From Thermotogae bacterium (GTDB taxonomy: Bacteria; Thermotogota; Thermotogae; Petrotogales; Kosmotogaceae), in assembly GCA_003643975.1 (NCBI GenBank), contig QNAR01000068.1, forward strand, positions 1 through 7,791: a stretch of DNA of 7,791 nucleotides. Reading direction: 5' to 3'. Shown piece after piece: positions 1 through 6,367 of the stretch (positions within the stretch are counted from its first letter, which is position 1; every line of letters begins with the position of its first letter). Position numbers and translations under genes: made by a program. The notes below the pieces were generated by a model, which was given only the letters and a program-made list of their open reading frames with translations, searched no databases and had not been told where the DNA came from.

Positions 1-2
1 GG

Positions 3-719
3 GCAGTTCTTGGAGCAGTTCACGCTTTTTTCACCGTTACGCTGAGGATAAACCAGGTAGTAAGCGGCCTTGCGATAACCATGCTTGGCACAGGTATAAG
101 TGGGCTGTGGGGGAAGGGATACATAGGTGTAGTTGCTGCGCAATTCAAAACGCTGGAAATCCCATTTCTCTCAAAAATACCCTTTATCGGATCTGTTCTA
201 TTTTCCCACGATATACTTGTTTATATCAGCTACCTTCTCGTACCCTTGATGTGGTTCTACATATACAAAACGAAACCGGGAATGATACTTAGAGCAGTTG
301 GTGAATCACCGGCTGCAGCTGACGCACGGGGGATAAATGTTTTCATGGTAAGGTATTTTTACACCATGCTTGGTGGAGCGATAACTGCTTTAGGTGGAGC
401 TTATCTGTCTCTTGCTTACACTTCTATGTGGATCGAAAATATGACAGCAGGTCGTGGTTGGATCGGGATAGCTCTTGTGCTTTTTGCAACCTGGGATCCT
501 GCGAAAGCCATGTTTGGCGCATATCTTTTCGGTGGTGTAACTGCCCTGGGGCTCAGGATGCAAGCTGCTGGAACGACTATTTCTTCACATATACTGATGA
601 TGTTTCCATATATCCTCACGGTGGCTGTGCTGTTCTTCACTTCCACTGAAAAGATTAAGCTAAAGGTAGGGGCTCCTGCTGCTCTTGGTGTCCCGTACTC
701 GAGAGAAGAAAAAACCTGA
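3..719 (+). CDS. ABC transporter permease, simple-sugar/nucleoside type (5'-truncated by window edge)
   Basis: Integral membrane permease of the branched-chain/sugar permease superfamily (BPD_transp_2), closest in feel to the YufQ-type permeases that work with a BMP-family lipoprotein and an ATPase to import nucleosides or simple sugars. The frame is open from base 3, before the first internal ATG at 81. The upstream codons read VTLRINQVVSGLAIT, a family-typical stretch, so the gene begins outside the window and 81 is not the start. About 238 residues are present of a usual 300 or so. Several hydrophobic helices are visible. The cytoplasmic coupling loop reads RAVGESPAAADARGI, typical for this family, and the tail (GAPAALGVPY) is also typical. 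Its ATPase, partner permease and binding protein probably lie upstream, out of view. The substrate cannot be told from sequence. The TGA stop at 717-719 touches the stop of the opposing gene. Confidence 0.88.
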   Translation, partial: AVLGAVHAFFTVTLRINQVVSGLAITMLGTGISGLWGKGYIGVVAAQFKTLEIPFLSKIPFIGSVLFSHDILVYISYLLVPLMWFYIYKTKPGMILRAVGESPAAADARGINVFMVRYFYTMLGGAITALGGAYLSLAYTSMWIENMTAGRGWIGIALVLFATWDPAKAMFGAYLFGGVTALGLRMQAAGTTISSHILMMFPYILTVAVLFFTSTEKIKLKVGAPAALGVPYSREEKT

Positions 720-1904
720 TCATTCCTTGCAGAATACCATCACAAGAAATCCACTAAACATTATGGCAATCCCCATGACTGAGAACATTTGCACGTAGGA
801 ATAGGAGGCGATAATGCCAGCTACAAGTGGCCCAAACATCTGGCCAAGTGATCTTGAAGAACGCAAAACTCCAAGGAGTTCCGCTGTTCTTTCCCTGGGA
901 GAATGGGTAACCACAAAAGTAGAAGCGCCATTTATAAAAGCACCAAAAGCTATCCCCAATGAAAAATAGGCAATAGCAACTGTTATCCAGCTGTTTCCTA
1001 TGGCAAATAGTAGTGTTGTCAAAGACGTTAAGAGCATCCCAAAAACTGTACTGCTCTTGGCTTTTATCTTCCCAATTAAACGTCCAAAGTAGATATGTGA
1101 AAATATCTGAATGAGTGGATTTATGGCTGTAAGGATAACTGCCAGGGATTTTGAAAGTCCCATTTCTTCCGTTAAGTACACTGCGATTAAAGAAGTTGAC
1201 CCTGTTATGCCAAATTGGCGCATAAAACTTCCGATATATATCGCCCAGACACCATTTTTCAACATAGGAGATGGATCCGAAACAAGAGGGAAGAAAGCGG
1301 CAATAATATTTCGTTTCTCAGCTTTTTTTGCAGCCGCTTTCCTGTTTATGCCTTTCATGAGGAATATTGGAATTGCAACAGATAGCGCTATAATTGAAAA
1401 GAAAAAGATGACAGATCTGACCGATAACCAGAGCAGGAGAACTGAAAGCAAAACTCTTCCCAGAAACATCCCAAAAGAATTCGCGGCATTTAACAATGAA
1501 ATCTCTTTTGAAGTCGAGGATACGCTTTCATCTTCCGCAAACTCAGTGCTAAGAGACATTGTTATTGGTTGAAAGGCAGAGCTGAAAAATGCGGTAACAG
1601 CGCCGAGAATGATAAATTGATAAGATAGTTGCATAAAAGCATATAGAAAATAAAGTACTCCTGGAACCAGTAAAGTCGCAGTAAGCAATAATTTCCTGTT
1701 TGCAGCTTTATCGGAAATTGCTCCCCATATTGGCGAGCCCAGGGTATTAAAGGCACCTCTGACAGTAGCGAGGGCACTTATTACAACAACAGAGACTCCC
1801 AGCTCTCTGAGTCTGAGCTGGAGCAAAATGCCAAAACTCAAAACGGCTGTAAACCTCAGGATCGCTGCTATAAGAAGCGGGATTCTGTCTTTCAACCTAA
1901 TCAC
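720..1904 (-). CDS. MFS transporter, probable drug or metabolite exporter
   Basis: Major facilitator superfamily protein of 394 residues with about 12 predicted helices in two halves, joined by a basic central loop near residues 184-198 (rich in Lys, Arg and Ala). An MFS motif-A-like segment follows helix 2 (WGAISDKAANRK, residues 60-71), and a weaker copy begins the second half after about residue 274 (GRLIGKIKAK). The helix 11 region carries RSLGQMFGPLVAG (351-363), common in MFS_1 exporters. The substrate is unknown; multidrug or sugar efflux are both possible. The listed start is GTG at 1904. However, AAAGGTGAT (minus strand, bases 1900-1908) is itself a good Shine-Dalgarno match placed about 5 bases before an in-frame TTG at 1895. 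A start at 1895, which removes only three residues, is therefore quite likely. The gene is divergent from cinA and convergent with the upstream permease, with no spacer. Confidence 0.87.
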   Translation of the reverse strand: MIRLKDRIPLLIAAILRFTAVLSFGILLQLRLRELGVSVVVISALATVRGAFNTLGSPIWGAISDKAANRKLLLTATLLVPGVLYFLYAFMQLSYQFIILGAVTAFFSSAFQPITMSLSTEFAEDESVSSTSKEISLLNAANSFGMFLGRVLLSVLLLWLSVRSVIFFFSIIALSVAIPIFLMKGINRKAAAKKAEKRNIIAAFFPLVSDPSPMLKNGVWAIYIGSFMRQFGITGSTSLIAVYLTEEMGLSKSLAVILTAINPLIQIFSHIYFGRLIGKIKAKSSTVFGMLLTSLTTLLFAIGNSWITVAIAYFSLGIAFGAFINGASTFVVTHSPRERTAELLGVLRSSRSLGQMFGPLVAGIIASYSYVQMFSVMGIAIMFSGFLVMVFCKE

Positions 1905-1915
1905 CTTTGTTAGGT
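1895..1915. repeat. Inverted repeat over the MFS translation start
   Basis: ACCTAA at 1895-1900 and TTAGGT at 1910-1915 form a perfect 6-bp inverted repeat with a 9-base spacer. On the MFS mRNA the spacer holds the Shine-Dalgarno-like GGUGA and the GTG codon, so a hairpin would place the ribosome binding site in its loop. It could equally be half of a DNA operator. Short AT-rich dyads arise by chance, so function is inferred only. Confidence 0.35.
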
Positions 1916-1926
1916 AAACTTACTAA

Positions 1927-1935
1927 ATCATACCA
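1927..1935 (-). promoter_or_regulatory. Candidate extended -10 promoter of the MFS gene
   Basis: The minus strand reads TGGTATGAT, an extended -10 element (TGn followed by a 5/6 match to TATAAT). A weak -35 candidate, TTTATC, lies 17 bases upstream. Transcription would start near base 1920, giving a leader of roughly 15 to 25 bases before the MFS start. The imperfect dyad TTAG...CTAA at 1910-1926 lies just downstream of the -10, where a repressor could act. Assigned by eye only. Confidence 0.4.
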
Positions 1936-1957
1936 CAATATAGAAGGGAGATAAAGC

Positions 1958-3193
1958 ATGAGAGCAGAAATCGTTTCTGTGGGAACCGAACTTCTTCTTG
2001 GAAACATAGTCAATACCAATGCCCATTATCTCTCAAAGAGGTTGGCTGAACTTGGGCATTTTGTTTACAGGCAGACGGCGGTTGGTGATAACGCCAAAAG
2101 GCTTTCAGAAGTGTTAAAGGAAGCTCTTGAACGTGTTGAGCTTGTGGTGATAACAGGCGGTTTGGGGCCAACACAAGACGATCTCACCAAGGAAACTGTA
2201 GCGAAACTATTCGGGCTTGACCTTCAACTCGATGGAGCTTCATTACAGCGCATAAAAGAGAGAACGGGTGAAACGGTCCTTTCAAAAGCAAATCAGAAGC
2301 AGGCATATATTCCAGAGGGAGCCATAGTTCTTCCAAACGACGTGGGAACAGCTCCCGGTTGCATAATCGAAAAGGGCGAAAAAGCTATTGTACTGCTGCC
2401 AGGCCCCCCTCGAGAGATGAAGACGATGTTTGAAAAATATACTGTTAAATACTTAGAAAAACATAGCAGCGAGGTTCTGGTATCAAAGGTATTGAGGATT
2501 TTCGGTATTCGTGAAAGTCAGCTTGCAGGCATTCTGAAAGACTTTTTTGAGAGCTACGAAAACCCGACAGTGGCTCCATACGCCTTGGAAGGGGAAGTAA
2601 CGATAAGGATAACAGCCAGGGCAAGGGGCAAATCAGAAGCTGAAAAATTGATCATGCCTGTTGAGTCGGAAATAAGAAAAAAACTTGGGGAATATATATA
2701 CGCAGAAGGCGACACAACAATGGAAGAAGTAGTGATCGAATTGCTAAAGAAAGCTGGCTTATCAATTTCCACAGCTGAATCATGTACCGGTGGGTTGGTA
2801 TCTTCAAGGTTGATTAACGTTCCGGGCGCCTCCGAGGTTTTCAAAGAGGGTGTGATAGCATACAGCAACGAATCAAAAAAGAATTTGCTTGGAGTCGCTT
2901 CTGAAACCCTGAGAACTTTCGGTGCAGTTAGCCCAAGAACCGCCATTGAAATGGCAAGAGGGATTGCAGCGGTTTCCGGTTCAAATATCGGGTTGGCAAC
3001 CACTGGCATAGCGGGGCCCGGAGGTGGAACAAAAGAAAAGCCCGTTGGTCTGGTGTACGTCGGATTGTGGCTTAATGGTGAAGAAAAAGCAGAAGAGCTA
3101 CGCCTACACGGAGATAGAAATTGGATAAGGCTAAGGGCCACGCTTCATGCCCTAAACATCCTCAGAAAGGCTCTCATATCTCAGTCAAAATGA
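1958..3193 (+). CDS. cinA: CinA: ADP-ribose pyrophosphatase / nicotinamide-nucleotide amidase
   Basis: Full-length CinA of 411 residues, acting in the cytoplasm on pyridine-nucleotide breakdown products. In characterised homologues the N-terminal MoaB/MogA-like domain cleaves ADP-ribose and the C-terminal PncC domain converts NMN to nicotinic acid mononucleotide, returning it to NAD synthesis. The N-terminal domain shows GTELLLGNIVNTN (9-21) and TGGLGPTQDD (66-75), plus LLPGPPREM (146-154). A linker domain covers about 175-250. The C-terminal domain shows TAESCTGGL (272-280), whose Ser275 is the likely catalytic serine, then AYSNESKKNLLGV (301-313) and TTGIAGPGGGTKEKPVG (348-364). The ATG is preceded by GAAGGGAG seven bases away. 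It is divergent from the MFS gene across 53 bases and overlaps the end of the opposing oxidoreductase. In some bacteria cinA is linked to recA and competence; no such genes are visible here. Confidence 0.97.
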   Translation: MRAEIVSVGTELLLGNIVNTNAHYLSKRLAELGHFVYRQTAVGDNAKRLSEVLKEALERVELVVITGGLGPTQDDLTKETVAKLFGLDLQLDGASLQRIKERTGETVLSKANQKQAYIPEGAIVLPNDVGTAPGCIIEKGEKAIVLLPGPPREMKTMFEKYTVKYLEKHSSEVLVSKVLRIFGIRESQLAGILKDFFESYENPTVAPYALEGEVTIRITARARGKSEAEKLIMPVESEIRKKLGEYIYAEGDTTMEEVVIELLKKAGLSISTAESCTGGLVSSRLINVPGASEVFKEGVIAYSNESKKNLLGVASETLRTFGAVSPRTAIEMARGIAAVSGSNIGLATTGIAGPGGGTKEKPVGLVYVGLWLNGEEKAEELRLHGDRNWIRLRATLHALNILRKALISQSK

Positions 3194-4509
3194 TAGGTTT
3201 CAGATAGCAAATCATAATATTTTTGCAACCATTTTTCGCCAGATTTAGCCCTATAAGGAATGTTTTGCAAATGTTCACGGAGCTTTTCGCCAATAGACAG
3301 AGCTCTTTTCAATTTCAATAAAACATCGATACGCGTAAATCCGTAAGCCAGTTTCAGCAATGTAGAAAAAGCCGGTGTGTTCTGATAAAGCCCATGAATG
3401 GAGGCGTAAAGCTCCCTTGAGCCCAAAATGCCTTTCTTCATAAGCCAATCAAGAGTCTCAGGTGTAAAGGATTGCATTCTCCTCCTTAACACATCGTAAT
3501 ACGCAAGGTCAGCCCCCTTTTGCTGAAAATAAAGCCTTTCATATAGAGAACCTCGCTCATCCGGATTGAGACGAGACCTCAAAAGGGCATCGCCCGCAAT
3601 TAAAGCAGCCCTCATGGCATTTCCGGCACCACAGCCAGAAGTGGGAATAGCTTGAAAAGCGCTATCGCCAACAAGAAGCACCCCATGAGAGTACAAAACA
3701 GGATGAGAAGAAGACACAGGGATGACTCCGCCACCCCCTCTCAACCTTTCACCCAGTCCCAGATTTTTGACTCTTTCAGGTACGGTATTTTCAGGATCTG
3801 GATATCCCTTACCAAGCTGAATGCCAGCTCCAACATCTATTCTATCGTCGGTCTCCGGATGAACCCAGCTGTAACCGCCATTGATTCCGTAATGATAGCT
3901 CAACCAACCAGCCAAAACCTTTTCTGTATTACCTTTCGCTTTACCATTCCAGCGCCTTACTTCACGGTACGCTTTTGAAATATCCGTTGAAGAGAGCTCT
4001 ATTTTAAAGCCTGATCCCCGGGGCATCAAACTCTTTATCGCGCTCTTTATGCCCGTACAATCAGCCACAAAATCGGCTTTTAGTTCTCTTGGCTCACCAT
4101 TTTCGTTAAATCTCAAGCCCTTGCATCTGCCAGATGACTCAAGAATCGGTCTTACGGCGCTTGCTCTGAGATGCAATTCGCCTCCTCGCTCTTCCACCTT
4201 TTCAAGAAGCCTTTTGTGCAGAAGTTTCATATCCACGATTTCGTAAGCGTAATCAAGGAAAAATTCCTTACTACGAAGCGGTGATATGATGTGCAGACCT
4301 TTGGGTTTTGCGGTAACCTCTTTTTCAGAAAATCCTATATCCCGTTTTTCGAGAACTTCCCTTTCAACAGAATCCGACCAATCATGTCCGAGATCTCCCT
4401 CGGCTTTGATATCAACAACAGCGACTTTCATTCCTCCAGAAAGGCACTTCATGGCAAGAACCAACCCGGCATAGCCTGCACCGGCGATGACAAGGTCATA
4501 CTTCAACAT
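3181..4509 (-). CDS. Geranylgeranyl reductase-family FAD-dependent oxidoreductase
   Basis: Soluble flavoprotein of 442 residues from the geranylgeranyl reductase/FixC group. The N-terminus is a Rossmann FAD site, VIAGAGYAGL (7-16, Gly10/12/15), followed by the acidic end of strand 2 at Asp33. The second FAD segment is FVADCTGIKS (147-156). The signature GGYSWVHP (211-218) matches the family's G-Y-x-W-x-F/H-P motif, and LLVGDSAFQAIPTSGCGAGNAM (278-299) is the flavin-binding GD box with the following glycine-rich turn. Known members saturate isoprenoid double bonds or act as ferredoxin/quinone-linked dehydrogenases; the substrate here is unknown. An in-frame TTG at 4536 would add nine residues but has no ribosome binding site. 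The ATG at 4509 has GGGGGA five bases upstream and begins directly at the Rossmann strand, so it is preferred. The gene lies 100 bases downstream of the suf pair on the same strand, and its last 13 bases overlap cinA. Confidence 0.85.
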   Translation of the reverse strand: MLKYDLVIAGAGYAGLVLAMKCLSGGMKVAVVDIKAEGDLGHDWSDSVEREVLEKRDIGFSEKEVTAKPKGLHIISPLRSKEFFLDYAYEIVDMKLLHKRLLEKVEERGGELHLRASAVRPILESSGRCKGLRFNENGEPRELKADFVADCTGIKSAIKSLMPRGSGFKIELSSTDISKAYREVRRWNGKAKGNTEKVLAGWLSYHYGINGGYSWVHPETDDRIDVGAGIQLGKGYPDPENTVPERVKNLGLGERLRGGGGVIPVSSSHPVLYSHGVLLVGDSAFQAIPTSGCGAGNAMRAALIAGDALLRSRLNPDERGSLYERLYFQQKGADLAYYDVLRRRMQSFTPETLDWLMKKGILGSRELYASIHGLYQNTPAFSTLLKLAYGFTRIDVLLKLKRALSIGEKLREHLQNIPYRAKSGEKWLQKYYDLLSETYHFD

Positions 4510-4514
4510 AGAAT

Positions 4515-4520
4515 TCCCCC
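4515..4520 (-). promoter_or_regulatory. Ribosome binding site that fixes the oxidoreductase start
   Basis: GGGGGA on the minus strand sits five bases before the ATG at 4509. It lies inside the reading frame that an upstream TTG start at 4536 would use, which supports the shorter protein. Confidence 0.6.
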
Positions 4521-4550
4521 GGTTTCCCAGACCCAAGAAAAGAAAAATAG

Positions 4551-4565
4551 ACTGTGTAAAACAGT
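4551..4565. repeat. Small dyad in the suf-oxidoreductase gap
   Basis: ACTGT-GTAAA-ACAGT is a perfect 5-bp inverted repeat with a 5-base spacer, located about 40 bases before the oxidoreductase ATG. This would suit a small operator. No clear -10/-35 pair was found nearby, so its role is open and chance is possible. Confidence 0.25.
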
Positions 4566-4591
4566 AGGAAAATAAACGAAATTATTGTAAA

Positions 4592-4601
4592 CTACATGTA
4601 G
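4592..4601. repeat. 10-bp perfect palindrome after the SufB/D stop
   Basis: CTACATGTAG begins 9 bases beyond the stop of the SufB/SufD-family gene in the direction of transcription. It lacks a loop and a following T-run, so it is not a convincing intrinsic terminator. It could be a protein site or simple coincidence. Confidence 0.25.
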
Positions 4602-4609
4602 CAAGCACT

Positions 4610-5566
4610 TTATTTTAACATACCTTTGACTATCAGTTCTATTGCTTCATTTTCAGTGAGACCTTTAGCCATAAGGGTTTCCAATTGCTTCACATTCATG
4701 CGGCCTATGGATGCTTCGTGGGTTAACTCAGCCTTTTCATCCTTGACATAGAGTTCAGGAATGGTTCCGACGTTCACGTTACCCCCTTTGACAATTTCTT
4801 TGCATTCTATATGCCCCCTCGCATAGGGGGCGTTTCCATATGCCCTGTTGATTATCCGTGCTTTACTGCTGTCAGTCGCAAAAACAACTGATTTAGCTAT
4901 GCCTGAGGATCTTTCACCATTCAAGTTCAATTCTTCGATGATTTCGACGTAATCGTCTTGCTTCTCATAAACCTTGGATTCTATTTCGGCCACAGCCTCT
5001 TTATCAAGATTCACCTTCATTTCTACCTTCAATTTCCCAACACGGGTTTTCGTCAAATGAAAGGTGTTCCTGAAAACGCTTTTTTCACCGAGATGCGCGT
5101 TATAAATAGCCTCTACCGTTACCCCACCATCTTTGCTATGAAAATGGACATCTTCATAACTCATCTTAGCAGATTCAGATAATTCGATATCTGAAATCAT
5201 TCTATGGGTGAATTCTTTGCCATTGGGAAACACACAATGGGATAAGAAGTTGGCCTTCGCTGCCTTTCCCAGCTTCGTGTGAATTAGCACCAATTGAGTA
5301 CCCTCCGGCTTCAAGTAACCTGTGCAAAGGTGTATGGGATTTTCAACTTGAATGCCATCTTTAACCTCAAGCCAAATTTCAACACCGTTTTCAAGGCCTT
5401 TTGCCTTCAATTCAACACCTTCTACTGTGTTTCTGCCAATGACCTTATCTCCACTCACTATTATTGAGACGATATCCCGCCTTAAAAATCTCGATGCGTC
5501 TCCTCCAGATTTTTCATAATACTCGGCTATTTTTTCGAATTCTCTCTGGTAATTGCTTTCTATCAT
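4610..5566 (-). CDS. SufB/SufD-family Fe-S cluster assembly scaffold protein (SmsB-like, short form)
   Basis: Core scaffold subunit of a SUF-type machine that assembles [Fe-S] clusters with the SufC ATPase in the cytoplasm. At 318 residues it is much shorter than E. coli SufB (about 495) or SufD (about 420) and holds mainly the beta-helix core plus the C-terminal helices. The diagnostic C-terminal block is LTHEASIGRM (281-290) followed by LETLMAKGLTENEAIELIVKG (295-315), the SufC-contacting region; the HEA glutamate (Glu284) matches the SufB active-site glutamate. By-eye alignment puts Val264 where E. coli SufB has the essential Cys405 (before the IPE segment at 269-271). Cysteines are only at 81, 111 and 255; GHIEC (251-255) is a conserved-looking turn. 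Its ATG overlaps the sufC stop as ATGA, and GGCGGTGA just upstream serves as ribosome binding site, so the two are translationally coupled. It could be called SufD by length-independent annotation; SufB versus SufD cannot be settled here. Confidence 0.9.
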   Translation of the reverse strand: MIESNYQREFEKIAEYYEKSGGDASRFLRRDIVSIIVSGDKVIGRNTVEGVELKAKGLENGVEIWLEVKDGIQVENPIHLCTGYLKPEGTQLVLIHTKLGKAAKANFLSHCVFPNGKEFTHRMISDIELSESAKMSYEDVHFHSKDGGVTVEAIYNAHLGEKSVFRNTFHLTKTRVGKLKVEMKVNLDKEAVAEIESKVYEKQDDYVEIIEELNLNGERSSGIAKSVVFATDSSKARIINRAYGNAPYARGHIECKEIVKGGNVNVGTIPELYVKDEKAELTHEASIGRMNVKQLETLMAKGLTENEAIELIVKGMLK

Positions 5567-6306
5567 TTCGCTTCACCGCCTCTAATTTTCTCACTTTCTG
5601 GCTTGTTTATATGATCACAGCTGTCACAGAGCTTTTTGTAGAAAGCGACAATTTCCTGCGGAGTTCCGCTTGCGAGAAGCCTACCCCCACACATAAGATA
5701 TGCTTCATCTGCCATCATGGCAATTTCTTCGCGGTGAGTAATCATGATGACGGTGCTTCCGGCTTTTTTGAGTTTTCCAACAACCGCTTTTATCATCTCG
5801 TTCGACATTATATCTATACCAGAGTCCGGTTCATCCAGTATCACGATTTTTGGTTTAATCAAAACAATAGAAGCTAACTCAACCCTCTTCCTTTCACCAC
5901 CACTGAGTGTAGAATCAACATACCTTCCAAGATATTCCTTGGAAAGCCCCACCAATTTGAGAGCTTCAGCGATTTCATCCTGGGAAAGGCGCAGTTTTCC
6001 ACCGAGGTTTAGGTATTCGTCAATTGTTATGCCTTCAAAGCGAACGGGTTCTTGAAGGGCAAGGGTTATACCAAGCTTTGCCCTTTCAAAAACACCAAGA
6101 TCTTTAAGTGAAATATCATCCAGATATAGCTCGCCTGTGTGTTCACGGTAATTTTCAAGGCCCATTATTATACCTGCAAGAGTGGACTTACCTACACCAT
6201 TGTTACCAAGCATGGCGTAAATTTTTCCGTCTTCGAACTCTATGGTCATATTCCGAAGAATAACTCTTTCACTCTTTTCATAACGTATTCTTTTCAAAGC
6301 AAGCAT
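5563..6306 (-). CDS. sufC: SufC-type ABC ATPase for Fe-S cluster assembly
   Basis: Soluble ABC ATPase of 247 residues that powers the SUF scaffold; it is not a membrane transporter. It shows Walker A GNNGVGKST (34-42), Q-loop TLALQEPVRFEGI with Gln85, signature LSGGERKRVELA (134-145), Walker B IVILDEPDSGID (154-165, catalytic Glu159) and the H-loop His191. The LQEP Q-loop, the ERKR after the signature and the DEPDSGID D-loop are typical of SufC rather than of importer ATPases. The C-terminal tail adds KKLCDSCDH (224-232), a CxxC pair (Cys227/Cys230) not required for ATPase function and not found in E. coli SufC as I recall it. The ATG at 6306 has AGGAGG seven bases upstream. It is the first gene of the pair, divergent from rbgA across 131 bases containing a dyad. 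Confidence 0.95.
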   Translation of the reverse strand: MLALKRIRYEKSERVILRNMTIEFEDGKIYAMLGNNGVGKSTLAGIIMGLENYREHTGELYLDDISLKDLGVFERAKLGITLALQEPVRFEGITIDEYLNLGGKLRLSQDEIAEALKLVGLSKEYLGRYVDSTLSGGERKRVELASIVLIKPKIVILDEPDSGIDIMSNEMIKAVVGKLKKAGSTVIMITHREEIAMMADEAYLMCGGRLLASGTPQEIVAFYKKLCDSCDHINKPESEKIRGGEAK

Positions 6307-6316
6307 GAAAAAACCT

Positions 6317-6353
6317 CCTAAAATAGGGTACAGAACTATTTTATACCTAAAAT
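6317..6353. promoter_or_regulatory. Possible operator: three TAAAAT-type elements upstream of sufC
   Basis: TAAAATAG (6319-6326) and CTATTTTA (6336-6343) form a perfect 8-bp inverted repeat with a 9-base spacer. In addition CCTAAAAT occurs twice in direct orientation, at 6317-6324 and 6346-6353, 29 bases apart. The inner arms cover the predicted -10 and start point of sufC, and one outer copy touches the AGGAGG. This suits a repressor site or an mRNA hairpin near the ribosome binding site. The region is AT-rich, so chance remains possible. Confidence 0.4.
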
Positions 6354-6367
6354 GTGAACTTTTTAAG
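6340..6367 (-). promoter_or_regulatory. Candidate sufC promoter
   Basis: On the minus strand TATAAA (6340-6345, followed by AT) is a good -10 match. A weak -35, CTTAAA (6362-6367), lies 16 bases upstream. Transcription would begin near 6333 and give a leader of about 27 bases ending in AGGAGG. No equally good promoter was found for rbgA on the opposite strand; GATAAT at 6399-6404 is a -10-like match without a -35. Confidence 0.4.

Noticed and set aside
1111..1572. 153-codon open frame antisense to the MFS gene
   Set aside because: The opposite frame encodes clear membrane helices and MFS motifs; this translation has no family features.
2554..3141. 195-codon open frame antisense to the 3' half of cinA
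   Set aside because: It lies wholly within a well-matched cinA coding region, has a low-complexity Pro/Ser-rich translation with no recognisable domain, and is explained as the reverse shadow of a real gene.
4510..4609. Intrinsic terminator after the suf pair
   Set aside because: The palindrome at 4592-4601 has no loop and no T-run after it, and no other GC-rich stem followed by T residues was found in the gap.
5464..5877. 137-codon open frame across the sufC/sufB junction on the + strand
   Set aside because: It is antisense to two strongly supported genes and lacks a plausible ribosome binding site or domain.
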